DNA of 64,000 nt from an uncultured Pseudoteredinibacter sp. (GTDB lineage: Bacteria > Pseudomonadota > Gammaproteobacteria > Pseudomonadales > Cellvibrionaceae): positions 1-64,000 of the forward strand of contig NZ_CANMYE010000002.1 of assembly GCF_947502065.1 (NCBI RefSeq), given 5' to 3'. A program made the translations under genes and the position numbers. Of this stretch, positions 26,701 through 35,731 are shown one piece after another. The notes under the pieces are model-generated. The model saw nothing but the letters and a program-made list of their open reading frames with translations. It did not search any database and was not told where the DNA came from. Positions within the stretch are counted from its first letter, which is position 1, and each line of letters begins with the position of its first letter.

Positions 26701-27738
26701 TCTCACCATTTGCGTAACTGGCTGCACGATGCGAAGAGCGAGAAAATAGCCCGCCATGCCTACAACGACTATCGCAGTGGCCAAAAGGACAAGTATATCC
26801 CTACTGTGAGCTTCTAACTGACTAAAAGCCTCAGCCTCATCCATTTTCACAACCATACCAATACCGGCCGACTCGATTGGGTGCCAAGCCGCAAGCACTG
26901 GCACTGGACGATAGTCCAGTGAAGCTTCCACGCCGCTATTACCGGCCAGAGCTTCACGAATGGGTTTGGCCCATTTGCCACTCATCTCAATACGTTTTTT
27001 ATAGGTCGCCCCTTTTACATGACGCAGTGGAGCCATTAATAGCGCAGAACCTTCATATTGCGTGGCAAAAACAATTTCGCCAGTTTCGCCAATACCGGTG
27101 TAATCCTGCGCAATATTAATGAGTTCTCTATTATCAAACTGCTCGACAATAATAGCGGTAAGCGAAGCGCCATCCATAATGGGCATCGCGATGTAGAAAG
27201 TGAAGGTGCCCGGATAATTTACATCTTCGACAAAAGGCGACATCACAGGCTCTGCAGAATTTAACGATCGATCGAAAAGCTTTTGCAAACCGCTACCGTG
27301 GTAGCGCCCCTCATAAATGCTATAGCCTGCTGAATCGCTATATGCATCCTGATAAAGAACAGTGCCATTAGGATCTAAAAGGTAGAAGCTTCTAAAACCG
27401 GCTACCGACTTAATATCTCGAACGATATTGCGAATAACCTTGCTTTCTTTTGAATTTTCTAAGGCAGCCCCGCTATTACTTTCAAAAAGGCGCCTTAGAT
27501 TCGCTACGTTCTCTCGTAGAACAGAAGATCTAGAAACGAGCTTAATTCTTTGGCGCTGCTGCTTTTCATAGTCTTTCCAGCGTGTCAGTTTATGATCGGC
27601 AATGGCTGATAGAGAATTACCAACTTCCTTATGAATAATATCGGAGTAAACCGCACTGCTAATGTACACCAGCGCACCCAGAGGCAAGATGGCAATCAAG
27701 AAAAATGACAGTATTAGGGTAAATTTCAACCTATTCAT
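23800..27738 (-). CDS. Hybrid sensor histidine kinase with three receiver domains
   Basis: A 1312-residue membrane kinase. Domains in order: TM1 (about 8-30), a periplasmic dCache-like sensor (35-305), TM2 (313-334), HAMP (335-390), GAF (about 405-550), and a coiled coil rich in Glu/Gln (550-615). HisKA follows with the phosphorylated His near 626 (NMSHELRTPLN), then HATPase_c (about 730-845; NLIGNAIKF, DTGIGIP, GGTGLGLSI). Three receivers follow, with phospho-accepting Asp near 942, 1063 and 1238. It lies between two c-di-GMP response regulators and cheR, spaced 20-40 bp, so phosphate probably flows to those receivers. No Hpt domain is seen in this chain. The sensed signal is unknown. Confidence 0.93.
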   Translation of the reverse strand: MNRLKFTLILSFFLIAILPLGALVYISSAVYSDIIHKEVGNSLSAIADHKLTRWKDYEKQQRQRIKLVSRSSVLRENVANLRRLFESNSGAALENSKESKVIRNIVRDIKSVAGFRSFYLLDPNGTVLYQDAYSDSAGYSIYEGRYHGSGLQKLFDRSLNSAEPVMSPFVEDVNYPGTFTFYIAMPIMDGASLTAIIVEQFDNRELINIAQDYTGIGETGEIVFATQYEGSALLMAPLRHVKGATYKKRIEMSGKWAKPIREALAGNSGVEASLDYRPVPVLAAWHPIESAGIGMVVKMDEAEAFSQLEAHSRDILVLLATAIVVVGMAGYFLALRIVQPVTQMVRSAKEITKGNLDQKVPDSKWYEFNQLGNALNAMVGHLKETISSVESDLWYKDSMTRLSEVLGADQSTQVLSRNVIRVLSEQLEAQAATIYFYVGDHLELIGHYGMGEAPELEALVSTEQGLVGQAIQDRKTIVVNSSGDSEIKMVVRTGTQETMANSLMIVPLLYHGQVVALIELAWLGSPYERTAELIDYSSESICLALIAAEQRVQVQNMLEESQAQTEELQVQQEELRVANEELRKKGIELRVQSENLRTAKEETDRQARELEAASRYKSEFLANMSHELRTPLNSLLILARSLMDNEDGNLVEDEVESASVIHDSGKHLLGLINDILDISKVESGKMQLNIEPVSVSDLLLSVKTRFDHMAKEKGSEFVIEADSDVPAQIHTDGAKLNQVLINLIGNAIKFTERGIIKLRIHTSADSAGDTNLNFSVEDTGIGIPEDKLQTIFQAFQQVDGSISRVYGGTGLGLSIARKLSEVLGGDITVSSVVGQGSCFSLEIPLSALAASNGPQKSAANSVALLQQEVAKAPLDAEGNFKDDRQNLQAGKPLLLIVEDDEKFSDILLQACHQQNCQAIVAADGESGIAMAEQYPVQGVILDYMLPGLDGSDVLAALKSTAATQDLPVHVFTALDGLSDMQIMGAVGKSLKPSSPSEIKTVINQLVNPDVTQLKMLVVEDDHATFLALTRLLRMEGVALSQARSGQEAVDLLREKTYDGVILDLGLPDTNGFELLQQLDDDDKADLPPVIIYTGRDLSLEEQDKLGRFTQQIVIKSDDSAERMLEEIHTFASLVCRSNEIEKEQQAGPAESVGEESLNTKELSEQQLVANAKPAVLNNDEDIDLDGRTILLVDDDMRNTFALAKVLRKRNMVVHLAPGGAEAIKLLQEEQDIELVLMDIMMPQMDGYETMRRIREIENLQSIPILALTANAMKGDKEKCLEAGANDYLPKPIDVDRLLVLMQMWLPIEEQRV

Positions 27739-27773
27739 AAAACTAATAGCTCTTCACGTAAGTCCCATTAAAC

Positions 27774-29570
27774 TTATTTATGCTCTAAAACACAGGCTGA
27801 CTCCAGTTCGCTTGAGCCGCATATATAAGTCTTAAATTCTTCATTACTGATAGCCGGGCTAAAGTAAAAACCCTGCACATAATCGCAGCCAATATCCCTA
27901 AGGAAATCGTATTGCTCCTTAGATTCTACGCCTGTAGCAATTACCTTCATGTCAAAAATATGGGCAATAGCCATTACAGACCTCACTATTTTTTCCTGAG
28001 CCTCATTGCCCGGAACCTCCTTGATAACAGCGCGATCAATCTTCAACTGGGAGGCCAAATTATTTTTTAAGTAGTTCAACGCTGAGACATCAGCTCCAAC
28101 GTTATCCACAGAAACACCAATACCACATTGCTTAAGGTTGCCAAGCTGCTGCTTAACTGAGTCGAAGGGGCGCGCAAGAATCTTTTCTTTTACCTCCACC
28201 CCCAGGAATTCGTCCAGCTCTTCTACCGAAACAGACTCGCCTACGGTCGCGAGGACAGGACTTAGAAAATCGTTAACGTTACCGCTAAAACCATTCTCAC
28301 TGATTTGCGCGGTAGCGACATTTACCATCACTCGGACTTTTTGCTGCGTTTCGTTCCACCAACGAAGCGAATCCGACAGCGCCTCTGTGATAACCCAATC
28401 CCCAATGCGATCAATCACACCACTGGATTCAGCTACGGGGACAAAAGTAGCGGGCTCGATCATGCCTAGCTCTGGGTGCTGCCAACGTAACAGTGCTTCG
28501 GCAGCGACCACCTCCAAGGTTTCAACGCAGTGGATAGGCTGATAAAGCAAGAACATTTCCTGCATCTCAAGAGCACGCTCAAGGTATGCCGACATGGCTT
28601 TATATTGCTTTTCACTTTCGCTCTGCCCATCAACTACAAAACGAAAACAATTTTTTCCAGCTTCTTTGGCTCGGTACATTGCGCTGTCAGCCGACTTAAT
28701 AAGCTCAGCCGCGTCAGCCCCATTACCAGGGTACATAGATACCCCAAGGCTAATGCTTAGCTCGAGTTTATGATTAAGCCAGTGAATAGGTTTCGCACAA
28801 GTAGAGATAATGGCTTGCAGCTTAGGTATGATGCAGTCACGATCTTGCACATCGGTCATCAAAATAACAAACTCATCACCACCAAAACGAGCAACCGTAT
28901 CCGTAGGCCGCATCATATTTCGAAGGCGGCTGGCGATTTCTTTCAATACAAAATCACCCGCTTCATGGCCATAAATATCGTTTACAGGCTTAAAACCATC
29001 CAGGTCTAAGAACAAAACGGAAAGCTTGCCGCCATAGCGATCAACACGCGCAACGCCTTGGTTAATGTTATCCAACAACTGACTACGATTTGGTAAACGC
29101 GTCAACATATCGTGCTTAGCTAGATGCCTTATCTTCTCTTCAGCTTCTCTGCGAAAAGCGACTTCCTGATGAAGGCGAGAATTCATACGCCACATTTCTA
29201 CGAATATAGCGACCTTGGCCAACAGAATTTCAGCATCAATGGGCTTATGGATGTAATCGACTCCGCCAGACTTATAACCATTAAGCTCATTTCTTTCATC
29301 TCTTGCCACCGCAGTAAGAAAGATAATGGGGATATGATGTGTACGATTCTCTTGACGAAGTAAGGTAGCCACTTCATAGCCCGTCATTTGCGGCATCTGT
29401 ACATCCAACAGTGCCAGGGCTATATCAGGCTCAGTTAAGGCAAGCTGCAGAGCTTGATTCCCATCACTGGCCTCTAAAACTTCGACATCATGACGCCGAA
29501 GCAATTTACGCATAGCAATTCGATTAGCGGCAACATCATCCGTAACAAGTATTTTTGGAATCGGTTCCAT
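27774..29570 (-). CDS. Response regulator: REC-GGDEF-EAL (degenerate EAL)
   Basis: This 598-residue protein has a receiver (1-125, phospho-Asp near 56), GGDEF (about 150-310) and EAL (about 330-585). The cyclase side looks active: RFGGDEF at 228-234, with an RxxD inhibitory site (RPTD, 221-224) at the standard distance. The EAL side is damaged. EALLRW is present, but the DDFGTG metal-binding motif reads DNVGAD (489-494) and AEGVE reads ATGVE (545-549). The likely result is a phosphorylation-controlled diguanylate cyclase whose EAL domain is non-catalytic or acts as a c-di-GMP sensor. It is the second gene of the signalling operon. Confidence 0.92.
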   Translation of the reverse strand: MEPIPKILVTDDVAANRIAMRKLLRRHDVEVLEASDGNQALQLALTEPDIALALLDVQMPQMTGYEVATLLRQENRTHHIPIIFLTAVARDERNELNGYKSGGVDYIHKPIDAEILLAKVAIFVEMWRMNSRLHQEVAFRREAEEKIRHLAKHDMLTRLPNRSQLLDNINQGVARVDRYGGKLSVLFLDLDGFKPVNDIYGHEAGDFVLKEIASRLRNMMRPTDTVARFGGDEFVILMTDVQDRDCIIPKLQAIISTCAKPIHWLNHKLELSISLGVSMYPGNGADAAELIKSADSAMYRAKEAGKNCFRFVVDGQSESEKQYKAMSAYLERALEMQEMFLLYQPIHCVETLEVVAAEALLRWQHPELGMIEPATFVPVAESSGVIDRIGDWVITEALSDSLRWWNETQQKVRVMVNVATAQISENGFSGNVNDFLSPVLATVGESVSVEELDEFLGVEVKEKILARPFDSVKQQLGNLKQCGIGVSVDNVGADVSALNYLKNNLASQLKIDRAVIKEVPGNEAQEKIVRSVMAIAHIFDMKVIATGVESKEQYDFLRDIGCDYVQGFYFSPAISNEEFKTYICGSSELESACVLEHK

Positions 29571-29584
29571 TAATGCCTCTCCAT

Positions 29585-31744
29585 TCAGTTTTCAGACAAG
29601 AATGATTCAAAGTCTTCTGCTGGCATAGGCTTGCCTATATGGAACCCTTGCATTAAATCGCAATTGACTTGCTTTAAAAAATCCCACTGCTCTTTGGTTT
29701 CTACTCCTTCGGCGATTACTGTCAAATTAAGACCATGAGCCATAGCAACGATAGCGGTAACTAAGGTTGCATTTTCTTGATCTTCCGGCAAACCGAAAAT
29801 GAAAGATTTATCTATTTTTACGGTATTTACAGGACAACGCTTCAAGTAGCTTAATGATGAATAGCCGGTTCCAAAATCATCGATAGACATATTGAAGCCC
29901 AGATCACGAATATCGATCAATTGCTTACCAATTTTGTCACTATCACTTAGCAATAAGCGTTCAGTTATTTCTAACTCTAGCTTTGCCTCGTTGCCCCCCA
30001 TCCTTTTCTCGTTGTCTGCATGAATTCTCTTAACTTCTGCAAACAATCTAGGATCATGAAACTGATTGACAGATACATTTACAGCCACGGTTAAATCACG
30101 ATGAAACTTTGACTGCCAGTATTTAGAGTAAAACTCTGCCTTTCTTAGCACCCACAGGCCAAGTGCGTTTATTTGCCCGCTGCCCTCAGCTATTTCAATA
30201 AACTCCTCTGGATTGACCCAACCGAGCTCCTTATTATGCCAACGCAACAGAGCCTCTGCCGCTACAGGTTTGCCGCTTGCCACCTCGACAATTGGCTGAA
30301 ACCATAGCTGCATTTGCTCTTCTTCTACGGCCTTATGAAGCAGTAGCTCCAAATGCAATTTTTCTTGTGTGCTGCGATTAATATCATCATTGAAGAAATG
30401 GTAGTTGCCAGGCCCCATCTCTTTGGCGCGGTACATTGCCGACTCAGCATTTTGAATAGCCGTTTGCGGATCATCGTTAAAATTGTTACCGAGACTGATA
30501 CCGATACAGGAGGACATTCTTACAGGTTGCGCATCGATAGTTAGCGGCTCTTCAATCACTGACAATATTTTGGTAGCCATTGCAGCCGCGGCTGAAGCAT
30601 CACTAATCCCCTGGGGAATAATCAGGAACTCATCGCTGCCGATGCGCGCTACCGTATCACCCGCGCGCACCATCTCTTTGAGGCGACGACTGATTTCCAC
30701 CAGCACTCGGTCCCCAGCATCGTGCCCCAAGGTTTCGTTTATTCTTCTTAAGCCATCAATATCGATAAAGAAAAGCGGGCAAATATGCTCTTCACCTTCG
30801 GCGATTGAAAAAGCCTGACTAATTCTATCAAGCGCCAATATTCGATTTGGTAGATCAGTCACCTCATCGAAATTCGCCTGCTTCAGCAAGCGTCGCTCAT
30901 AATCCTTACGAACCGTAATATCTTCTTCAATACACAGATAGTTGCTAATTTCTCCACCAGCATCATACAAAGGCGATATCGTGGTGTAGGACCAATAAAG
31001 ATTGCCATCTTGTTTTCTATTATGCAGCTCACCGCACCAGGACTGCCCAGTTTCGATCGAGTTTAGAATCGACTGCTCGGCGCTCTCCGGGTTGTAACCT
31101 GATTGGTGAAAACGCAAACTCTCACCAAGCACTTGATCGGTTGAGTAACCAGCAAGGCGAGTAAAAGTCGGATTAACAAATTCAATTTTTGCATTGGCAT
31201 CGGTTATGATCACCGAAGCAGGACTTTGTTTTACAGCTTCAGATAGCTTGCGTAGATTTTGCTCTGCCTTAACCCTTTCGCCAACTTCAATTTTCAATTG
31301 TTGATAGTTTTCTTTAAGCTGCTTATTTAGGCTCTCAAGCTTTTGTTTTTGTTCGTGCAATTGCAAAAAGACATTAACTTTGGAAGTTAGAATGTCACGC
31401 TCAACCGGTTTTTCAATATAATCCACCGCGCCGGATATATAACCCAGCATTTCATGACGCTCATCTTTATAGGCGGCAGTAACAAAAATAATAGGTACGC
31501 AACGGCTTCGCTCTTCGTAGCGCAAAAGCTCTGCGACTTCGTAGCCGTTCATTTCTGGCATATTGATATCGAGAAGTATCAATGCGATATTGTCGTGCTT
31601 AAGCATCATCATCAAAGTTTCATTACCCGAGGAAGCTTCGATAATATCCGCATCAACAGACTTTAATACTTGACGCATGGCAACACGATTGGCCAGTACG
31701 TCATCAGTCACCAGGATCACTGGACGTGGTAATGCTGCATTCAC
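29585..31744 (-). CDS. Response regulator: REC-PAS-GGDEF-EAL (degenerate GGDEF)
   Basis: About 719 residues from the GTG at 31744, which has a GGAAGGG Shine-Dalgarno; an upstream GTG at 31771 lacks one. A receiver (1-125), a short coiled coil, PAS (about 170-285), GGDEF (about 290-450) and EAL (about 465-710) follow in order. The EAL domain keeps its catalytic set: EALLRW, LEITER, IDDFGTGYSSL, VKIDKSF and AEGVET. The cyclase motif reads GSDEF instead of GGDEF, after an RxxD (RAGD). It therefore looks like a c-di-GMP phosphodiesterase, the mirror image of the next gene. It is the first gene of the operon. Confidence 0.92.
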   Translation of the reverse strand: MNAALPRPVILVTDDVLANRVAMRQVLKSVDADIIEASSGNETLMMMLKHDNIALILLDINMPEMNGYEVAELLRYEERSRCVPIIFVTAAYKDERHEMLGYISGAVDYIEKPVERDILTSKVNVFLQLHEQKQKLESLNKQLKENYQQLKIEVGERVKAEQNLRKLSEAVKQSPASVIITDANAKIEFVNPTFTRLAGYSTDQVLGESLRFHQSGYNPESAEQSILNSIETGQSWCGELHNRKQDGNLYWSYTTISPLYDAGGEISNYLCIEEDITVRKDYERRLLKQANFDEVTDLPNRILALDRISQAFSIAEGEEHICPLFFIDIDGLRRINETLGHDAGDRVLVEISRRLKEMVRAGDTVARIGSDEFLIIPQGISDASAAAAMATKILSVIEEPLTIDAQPVRMSSCIGISLGNNFNDDPQTAIQNAESAMYRAKEMGPGNYHFFNDDINRSTQEKLHLELLLHKAVEEEQMQLWFQPIVEVASGKPVAAEALLRWHNKELGWVNPEEFIEIAEGSGQINALGLWVLRKAEFYSKYWQSKFHRDLTVAVNVSVNQFHDPRLFAEVKRIHADNEKRMGGNEAKLELEITERLLLSDSDKIGKQLIDIRDLGFNMSIDDFGTGYSSLSYLKRCPVNTVKIDKSFIFGLPEDQENATLVTAIVAMAHGLNLTVIAEGVETKEQWDFLKQVNCDLMQGFHIGKPMPAEDFESFLSEN

Positions 31745-32089
31745 TTGACACCCTTCCCAAATCCTTTGCACGAGGCCTATGCAGCCACACCACTTGTGCC
31801 CGTTTTTCGATAATTTTTATGGATAGATATAAAGCTGTCATAGCAATTAAGAAACTAATTTTTATGACGCCTTAAATTGAAGACTAGACCAGCAAACGCT
31901 GAATGCAATTTACTGGCAAAGTTATTATATTTTCAGCTCACAGCTCGATTTTTAGTTGACCCGGCCAACAGCTTTCATTGAAAATGCAAGCTCCTAAGCA
32001 ATTGGCTTCCTCTACTGATCAATGACTGAAACGAATTCAATGAGTTACCAAGTAAATACGCCAAACCACAGCCCGCTGTCCGCTAGCTA
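31745..32089. other. Divergent intergenic region, signalling operon / araC
   Basis: These 345 AT-rich bases separate two outward-reading units, so both promoters must lie here. I see no open frame, long inverted repeat or recognisable operator. No clear Shine-Dalgarno precedes the araC-type gene at 32090. Confidence 0.6.
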
Positions 32090-33130
32090 ATGGCCATCAT
32101 CGACCCTAGCTGGACGGTATCCAGCCGCCAAGCCTTGCTTTTTATGCAACTGGCCGACAGCCTGAACGTTTCACGCCAGCGCTTGATCAGCGACTGCGAT
32201 CTGGATCCTCTGTGGCTCGAGAATCCCGATTTTCGTATGCCGGTTGCGGCTATTTACAAATTGGCCAAACGCCTAGCTAAGTTAAGTGGTAACGAAGATA
32301 TCGGTTTATTGGTCGGGCGCGTTAGTTACTTAAACCTGGTCTCTTTAATACTCTATCTACCGCGTATTTGTGACAACTTAAGACAATGGCTCAACATGAT
32401 GCCAAGCGTGATGGAAATGCAAGGTGATATCGGCGAGTCAGTGGTTATTCGCGAAGGGGATTGCATACGCACACAATGGAACCCGCTGATCAATAACGAA
32501 CATAGCGGGCGGTACTTTGCTGACATGATATTGGCTTCTTCGGTTTCCTTACTGCAATCGGTCTGTATTCAGCCAGTTAAAATAGAAAAAGCGTACTTCG
32601 CCTACCCCGAACCAGAAGACCTCAGCTTGCATCATCAAATATTTGGCGAGCAGCTCTTTTTTGAACAAGCCTTCAGCGGCCTCTTTTTTGATATTGCCGC
32701 TTTGGATTACCCGCTTGTTAAGCCTTTAGATGCCGCTGCCCTTCGCCTGCATGAGAATATCCTAGGCGCCGTTGACCGCGATAGTGGAGACGGCTTTTTA
32801 CGCCAAATGCGTCGCTCCATTGTGAAAGCGCTGCCCAGTGGCGCCATGAGCATCGACAGTATTGCTGAAGAGCTAAGCATCTCTAGACGCACCTTACAGC
32901 GGCGTCTCTCCGAGCGTAATACGCATTTTTTAAATGAGGTACAAGATATTCGCTCGGCCATCGCTGCCAGGCTTCTTAAAAACCAACAAATGGGCATAAC
33001 TGAAATTGCCTTTTTACTAGGCTATGCCGACTCATCTTCCTTTTCCACCGCCTTTAAAAGCTGGCATGGCATCTCCCCTAAGGACTATGCCCAGCAGCAT
33101 GGTGGCGAGGCGGTAAGCCCTACACCTTAA
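32090..33130 (+). CDS. AraC-family transcriptional regulator
   Basis: A 346-residue protein. Residues about 20-200 match the N-terminal effector domain of the OruR/ArgR-like AraC subgroup. The double HTH (about 240-338) has SIAEELSISRRTLQRRLSE and ITEIAFLLGYADSSSFSTAFKSWHG, the family signature. It lies 165 bp upstream of three acyl-CoA dehydrogenase genes on the same strand, so it is their likely activator. Regulators of this subgroup next to acyl-CoA genes often respond to fatty acids or other acyl compounds. The ligand is not predictable. Confidence 0.9.
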   Translation: MAIIDPSWTVSSRQALLFMQLADSLNVSRQRLISDCDLDPLWLENPDFRMPVAAIYKLAKRLAKLSGNEDIGLLVGRVSYLNLVSLILYLPRICDNLRQWLNMMPSVMEMQGDIGESVVIREGDCIRTQWNPLINNEHSGRYFADMILASSVSLLQSVCIQPVKIEKAYFAYPEPEDLSLHHQIFGEQLFFEQAFSGLFFDIAALDYPLVKPLDAAALRLHENILGAVDRDSGDGFLRQMRRSIVKALPSGAMSIDSIAEELSISRRTLQRRLSERNTHFLNEVQDIRSAIAARLLKNQQMGITEIAFLLGYADSSSFSTAFKSWHGISPKDYAQQHGGEAVSPTP

Positions 33131-33295
33131 GCCTCTACGAGCATCTTTTCGCTTTGGCACCTATGCCAAATCGGCTGGCACCAATTCCAATGCAAGGGCT
33201 CTACAGCCGCTCTAAGATTGATGGTTCTACCGCCTAGGATTGCCAAACTAACGGCATTAATCCCTTGGTCATGATAAGAATTGTTGGAGAAGCCC

Positions 33296-34471
33296 ATGTC
33301 CCTAGATTTTGATAGCGCCCGTTTGCACAACCCGTATCTCACTGAAGATCATGAGGCTTGGCGCAGTCAATTGCGCAAATTCCTTGATAGCGAAGTAGCC
33401 CCTTACTTTGACGATTGGGATGAGGCCGGCAAGATACCTGACGAAATGTGGAAAAAAGCCGCCGATGTGGGCCTGCTGCAGCTAGGCTACCCTGAGCAAT
33501 ACGGCGGCATCAGCGAAGGTATCGATCTGTATCACGCCCAGATTGTCAACGAAGAACTTGGCCGTATCGGCTCTGCAGGCGGTATTGCCAGCACCCTGCT
33601 AGTGCACGGCATTGGCTTACCTCCAGTGGTAAACTTCTCCCAAGACCACATTAAAGAAGAGGTGGTTCCGAAGGTATTAAGCGGTGAGAAACGCATTTCA
33701 CTTGGTATTACCGAACCAAGCGGCGGCTCAGATGTAGCTAATATCAAAACCACCGCTCGCCGCGAAGGCGATTACTACATCGTCAACGGCAGCAAGACCT
33801 TCATATCAGGCGGTATGGGGGCAGATTGGATCAGCACGGCTGTACGCACCGGTGAAGATGGCCCAATGGGGGTTTCTATGTTGTTAATCCCTACCCACTT
33901 AGAAGGTGTTAGTCGCACACCGCTAGACAAGAAACAAGGCTGGTGGTGCTCTGACACCGCGACCATTTACTACGACAACGTTAAAGTTCCTGCCGATCAC
34001 TTAATTGGCGAAGAAGGACATGGCTTCTTAGTGATCATGAATAACTTTAACAGTGAGCGCATGGCGATGATCGTCAATATGGAAGCCTGCGCCCGCTGCT
34101 GTTTAGATGAAGCGGTTAACTGGGCGAAGGATCGTAAAACTTTTGGCAAGCCTTTGTCTAAGCACCAGGTCATTCGTCACAAAATTTCTGAGATGAAGCA
34201 ACGCATCAACGCTACCCAAGCGTATATTCAATTCGTCACCCGCGAGCTTTCCGAAGGTCGAGGCGATTTTGGTGATATAGCTTTGTTGAAAGTTCAGGCC
34301 AGTGAAACCATGGAGTTTTGCGCCAAAGAAGCCAGCCAAATCTTAGGCGGCGCATCTTATCTGCGCGGTTGTAAAACCGAGCGAATTTATCGTGAAGTCC
34401 GAGTCAATGCTATCGGCGGTGGCTCAGAAGAAATTATGCGTGATTTAGCGTCGCGTCAGTATCAGCTATAA
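33296..34471 (+). CDS. Acyl-CoA dehydrogenase 1
   Basis: About 391 residues from the ATG at 33296, with GGAGA upstream; a TTG at 33281 would add five residues. It has the complete FAD-dependent acyl-CoA dehydrogenase fold: an alpha N-domain with GYPEQYGG, the flavin-binding strand region LGITEPSGGSDVANIKT and a C-terminal helical domain with DRKTFGKPLSKHQ. Near the C-terminus it reads IGGGSEEIM, where medium-chain enzymes have a YEGT motif with the catalytic Glu. The base must therefore come from elsewhere, as in isovaleryl/long-chain types, or be absent. It is the first of three tandem paralogues. Confidence 0.9.
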   Translation: MSLDFDSARLHNPYLTEDHEAWRSQLRKFLDSEVAPYFDDWDEAGKIPDEMWKKAADVGLLQLGYPEQYGGISEGIDLYHAQIVNEELGRIGSAGGIASTLLVHGIGLPPVVNFSQDHIKEEVVPKVLSGEKRISLGITEPSGGSDVANIKTTARREGDYYIVNGSKTFISGGMGADWISTAVRTGEDGPMGVSMLLIPTHLEGVSRTPLDKKQGWWCSDTATIYYDNVKVPADHLIGEEGHGFLVIMNNFNSERMAMIVNMEACARCCLDEAVNWAKDRKTFGKPLSKHQVIRHKISEMKQRINATQAYIQFVTRELSEGRGDFGDIALLKVQASETMEFCAKEASQILGGASYLRGCKTERIYREVRVNAIGGGSEEIMRDLASRQYQL

Positions 34472-34490
34472 GCGAGTTTTGGAGAAGATT

Positions 34491-35693
34491 ATGCAAACCG
34501 ATGCAACGACCTTGGATGCCTTTCGCGCTGAAGTTTCCCAATGGTTGATAAATAATATACCCGAGGACCCTGGCTTTTTATTGCCACAATCTTTTATGGA
34601 GGTTGGCAGTGAAGAGCAGCTTGAGTTTTTAATTGCCTGGCAGAAAAAGGTCTATGAAGCTGGCTACCTTGGCATGGCTTGGCCTAAAGAATATGGCGGT
34701 GGCGGTATGCCGCAGGTTTATCAAAATATTGTCGACGAAGAATTGATGAACCACAAAGCCCCGATCATTTTTAATGTGATTGGCCTCGGCTGGGCCGGCC
34801 CATTAATTCTGGATATGGGTACAGAAGAAGAAAAGCAAAAGTACATCAAAGGCATTTTAACGGCTGATGATATTTGGTGTCAGGGCTTCTCTGAACCCGA
34901 TCATGGTTCAGATCTGGGTAATGCGCAAACCCGAGCGGTGCGCGATGGCGATGACTACATTGTCAATGGCAGCAAGATCTGGACGACCTTTGGCAACTAC
35001 GCCAAGTACATGATTTTGTTGGCACGTACCAACCCAGATGCACCCAGCAAATACGCCGGCTTATCGTTTTTCCTATCGCCCATGCATGCCGACGGCATCA
35101 GCACAACTCCGATTCAAAAGATTACTGGCGAGTATGGCTTTTGCCAGACCTTCTTCGATGATGCGCGAATTCCTGCCAGTTGCCTAATGGGCGAAGAAAA
35201 CCAAGGCTGGAAAGTGGCTATGCGCACCTTGGAATACGAGCGCAGCGTTCATGGCGGCCAGGCAAGTACCTATAAGTTCTTGCCAATTGCCATGGAAGAT
35301 TTGCTTCACAGCTGCAAAACCATTGAGCGTGATGGCAAGCCGCTATTAGAAGATCCTGTCGTTCAAGATCAGCTGGTACAGTTTTTAATCGAAGAAAAGT
35401 CTCTAGCCCTAATGAAAGAGCGCGGAGATATTCCTGAGCTTTGTACCGATTACCCCTTTTCACTGGCCCTCAGCGGTAAGTTGATCGCCACCGAACTATT
35501 CCGTCGCGCCAGACAATACGCCGTGAGCCTACAAGGTGCCAAAGGTGGCCTCTATGTTGGCGACAATATGGCAATCGAAGGCGGCCAATGGCAACGAGGT
35601 TATTTCAATAACTTCTCAGCCACCATTGGCGGTGGCACCAGCCAGGTACAAGCAAACATTATCGCTGAGCATGCTCTTGGTTTGCCTAAATAA
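34491..35693 (+). CDS. Acyl-CoA dehydrogenase 2
   Basis: About 400 residues from the ATG at 34491, after a GGAG. It resembles the larger subunit type of actinobacterial and proteobacterial heteromeric dehydrogenases that act on bulky acyl-CoAs. Features are LGMAWPKEYGGGG, QGFSEPDHGSDLGNAQT, WTTFGNYAKYMILLART and the C-terminal IGGGTSQVQ, which again lacks the canonical Glu. It follows gene 1 by 19 bp. The mid-sequence differs from gene 1, so they are not recent duplicates. Natural substrates could be branched, cyclic or terpenoid acyl-CoAs; this is inference. Confidence 0.88.
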   Translation: MQTDATTLDAFRAEVSQWLINNIPEDPGFLLPQSFMEVGSEEQLEFLIAWQKKVYEAGYLGMAWPKEYGGGGMPQVYQNIVDEELMNHKAPIIFNVIGLGWAGPLILDMGTEEEKQKYIKGILTADDIWCQGFSEPDHGSDLGNAQTRAVRDGDDYIVNGSKIWTTFGNYAKYMILLARTNPDAPSKYAGLSFFLSPMHADGISTTPIQKITGEYGFCQTFFDDARIPASCLMGEENQGWKVAMRTLEYERSVHGGQASTYKFLPIAMEDLLHSCKTIERDGKPLLEDPVVQDQLVQFLIEEKSLALMKERGDIPELCTDYPFSLALSGKLIATELFRRARQYAVSLQGAKGGLYVGDNMAIEGGQWQRGYFNNFSATIGGGTSQVQANIIAEHALGLPK

Positions 35694-35731
35694 GCAAGCA
35701 ATATATTGAGCATTTAATACAGGATACGAAA

